64,000 nt of DNA from VFBF01 sp964530695 (GTDB lineage Bacteria; Pseudomonadota; Alphaproteobacteria; Caulobacterales; Aquidulcibacteraceae), in assembly GCA_964530695.1 (NCBI GenBank), contig CAZGYQ010000004.1:1-64000 (forward strand), written 5' to 3'. The position numbers and the translations under genes are program-made. The notes under the pieces are model-generated. The model was not told the origin of the DNA. It worked only from the letters and a program-made list of their open reading frames with translations, and ran no database searches. Shown one piece after another: positions 63,666 through 64,000 of this stretch. Within the stretch, counting starts at the first letter, position 1; every line of letters starts with the position of its first letter.

Positions 63666-64000
63666 ATGGACGCCAGCAAGATCATGTTCAAACCCGGCCT
63701 GATGAGGGGCGAGCGCATTCTCGTCACCGGCGGCGGCTCGGGCCTCGGCAAGGAAATGGCCGAAGCCTTCCTGATGCTCGGCGCCGACGTGATCATCTGC
63801 GGGCGCCGCGGCGAGGTGCTGAAGGAAACCGCCGACGAACTGATGAAGAAGCATGGCGGCGCCTGCATCCCGATCCCGTGCGACATCCGCGTGCCGGACG
63901 CGATCCACGACATGGTCGATCAGGCCTGGTCCGGCGGGGCGCTCACCGGCCTCGTCAACAACGCAGCGGGCAATTTCATCTCGCGCACGGAGGACCTCTC
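63666..64000 (+). CDS. SDR family oxidoreductase (partial, runs off the window)
   Basis: The first 111 codons of a short-chain dehydrogenase. 'ILVTGGGSGLGKEMAEAFL' is the NAD(P)-binding TGxxxGxG motif, 'VIICGRRGEVL' follows, and 'LTGLVNNAAGNFISRTEDL' is the NNAG motif in the N-N-A-A-G-N-F form seen in 2,4-dienoyl-CoA reductase-like SDRs. The start ATG 63666 has GAGGAG upstream. The catalytic Tyr-Lys lies beyond the window. Confidence 0.9.
   Translation, partial: MDASKIMFKPGLMRGERILVTGGGSGLGKEMAEAFLMLGADVIICGRRGEVLKETADELMKKHGGACIPIPCDIRVPDAIHDMVDQAWSGGALTGLVNNAAGNFISRTEDL

Overview
The window reads as chromosome of a GC-rich alphaproteobacterium, most likely of the order Caulobacterales (Caulobacteraceae or Hyphomonadaceae). 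The case rests on several genes together: a DUF1013/TrcR cell-cycle regulator (551-1189), a SciP-type DUF1153 regulator (44350-44631) set between flgE and fliF, the gene order fliF-fliG-fliH-fliN-flbD-flhA with a FlbD-type sigma-54 activator, CtrA-like boxes in front of sciP and fliF, a UrcA protein and a large TonB-dependent receptor. No tRNA, rRNA, CRISPR array, insertion sequence or prophage was seen. Codon and base composition look even, so this is a core-genome region and not an island.

Layout. 0.5-5.2 kb: trcR, a divergent pair of DUF465 genes, accA, and a tandem pair of paralogous secreted proteins of unknown function. 5.2-11.2 kb: a leftward ppiC-argJ-mutT-flp operon (the last gene is a 55-residue Flp pilin) divergent from secA. 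11.3-19.8 kb: three AMP-forming acyl/aryl-CoA ligases, a ChaN/EreA-like secreted protein and an HSL-type esterase. 20-23.4 kb: leftward genes for a TrmH methyltransferase, a YbdK-type ligase, an MliC-like lipoprotein, an isoaspartyl peptidase and a small membrane protein. 23.5-37.3 kb: metabolic genes including a quinone oxidoreductase, TonB receptor, a zinc-phospholipase-like/DUF4332 fusion, two thiolases, formate-THF ligase, an O-methyltransferase, a GH13 glucosidase and mnmA.

37.4-51.9 kb is a flagellar and cell-cycle cluster: flgL and flgK leftward; fliK, flgD, flgE, sciP, fliF, fliG, fliH, fliN, flbD and flhA rightward. It holds rod, hook, MS-ring, switch and export genes together with two regulators. 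FlbD should activate sigma-54 promoters such as the candidate in front of fliK. SciP should restrain CtrA at class II promoters such as the one in front of fliF. 52-64 kb: a PQQ-type sugar dehydrogenase, a CinA-domain protein, a PH-domain protein, an M13 peptidase, a CadC-like TPR regulator preceded by a previously uncalled 36-residue membrane peptide, urcA, a GATase-gshB operon, an enoyl-CoA hydratase, a GFA protein, a hypothetical protein and the start of an SDR gene.

The most unusual non-coding content is palindromic repeats. At least four families occupy most of the gaps between genes. Three are REPIN-like doublets whose hairpin arms covary. Two belong to a TAGGGTGGAT family that itself supplies the TAG stop codon of the neighbouring gene. 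Two are ~135-bp nested palindromes with a collapsed derivative behind flhA. Two more belong to a long inverted-repeat class. I did not find a clearly new multi-gene system. The best candidates for undescribed biology are the tandem four-cysteine secreted proteins, the 36-residue membrane peptide overlapping its regulator, the phospholipase-like/DUF4332 fusion and the stop-codon-embedded repeats.
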